A DNA stretch of 23,840 nucleotides from a virus. Both the position numbers and the translations under genes were made by a program. The notes under the pieces were generated by a model. It was not told where the DNA came from and ran no database searches. It saw nothing but the letters and a program-made list of their open reading frames with translations. Positions 23,700 through 23,840 of this stretch are shown in pieces (the first letter of the stretch is position 1; each line of letters opens with the position of its first letter). The stretch spans positions 1 to 23,840 of IMG/VR virus record IMGVR_UViG_3300020371_000057. One strand, written 5' to 3'.

Positions 23700-23840
23700 T
23701 TTCAAGGTAGTGGATAGCTTTTTTAAGGTCTTGAGTCTTTGTGTCAGGACTCTTGTAACCGGCTCGGCAAATATATTTAATAGCATTGCCGAGATGATAG
23801 TTGAGGTCTTGGTCTCTAATAAAATCCCAAACTTCTATTG
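23587..23840 (-). CDS. DUF3310 protein, C-terminal part (5' end outside window)
   Basis: The frame enters from the right edge (first whole codon ending at 23838) and reads 83 residues to a TGA at 23587-23589. The segment VWDFIRDQDLNYHLGNAIKY followed by ICRAGYKS, and then DLKKAIHYLENEL, is the DUF3310 signature (LGNAIKYIxRAG...DLKKAxxYL) found widely in phages; databases sometimes label it nucleotide kinase-like, but the biochemical role is unsettled to me. After ENELL the tail of about 33 residues is charged and not recognisably conserved, and it overlaps the mazG-like gene in another frame. The location next to nucleotide-metabolism genes fits a nucleotide role by inference. Confidence 0.8.
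   Translation of the reverse strand, partial: IEVWDFIRDQDLNYHLGNAIKYICRAGYKSPDTKTQDLKKAIHYLENELLHSSQPHDDGRTVPLSVYVDDWGSGKRRAESFDR

Noticed and set aside
1-23840. tRNA genes, CRISPR arrays, insertion sequences, integrase or attachment sites
   Set aside because: I found no cloverleaf, no regularly spaced direct repeats, no transposase or recombinase motif and no duplicated flanks by eye; a covariance-model scan would be needed to exclude a tRNA fully.

Overview
The window is a piece of a lytic T7-like podovirus genome, most probably a cyanophage of the P-SSP7/Syn5/P60 type. All convincing genes lie on the minus strand, so transcription runs from the right edge to the left. The order is the T7 class III (virion) order: portal (8), scaffold (9), capsid (10), tail tube A and B (11, 12), internal virion proteins (13, 14, 15, 16), tail fibre (17). 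The host guess rests on a nucleotide module (DUF3310, MazG-like, two-gene ribonucleotide reductase) directly ahead of the portal gene, as in marine picocyanophage podoviruses, and on small cyanobacterial-style proteins. A 9-base match to the Syn5 RNA polymerase promoter core gives weaker support. The base composition is not strongly AT-rich, which fits a Synechococcus host better than high-light Prochlorococcus; this is inference only.

Layout from right to left. (1) 23840-21091, nucleotide supply: the C-terminal part of a DUF3310 protein, a MazG-like pyrophosphohydrolase that overlaps it out of frame, then the large and small subunits of a compact class I ribonucleotide reductase, linked by ATGA overlaps, then a small conserved hypothetical protein. 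(2) 21088-18437, head assembly: a basic T7 gp6.7/gp7.3-like protein, portal and scaffold. (3) 18430-17567, a stretch of four very small genes with hairpins, perfect palindromes and two promoter-like sites, ending in the capsid leader. (4) 17566-16356, major capsid protein followed by a clear intrinsic terminator in the position of T7 T-phi. (5) 16356-5063, tail tube and internal core genes 11-16, nearly all touching or overlapping. (6) 5062-1, a promoter-like site, a 1380-residue tail fibre and, starting on the fibre's stop codon, a glycine-rich protein that runs off the left edge and looks like a tip adhesin.

Together the genes describe a phage that makes deoxynucleotides from host ribonucleotides, then builds a T7-type capsid, short tail and ejectable core. 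No photosynthesis or carbon-metabolism gene (psbA, hli, talC) is present in the window.

The points most worth a second look are these: the reductase has class I radical-path residues but no tyrosine at the usual radical site; a muramidase-like domain sits at the end of gp15 instead of the start of gp16; the glycine-rich adhesin carries a six-cysteine island; the micro-gene cluster ahead of the capsid gene includes proteins of 27-63 residues; and the DUF3310 and MazG genes share more than 100 bases in two frames.
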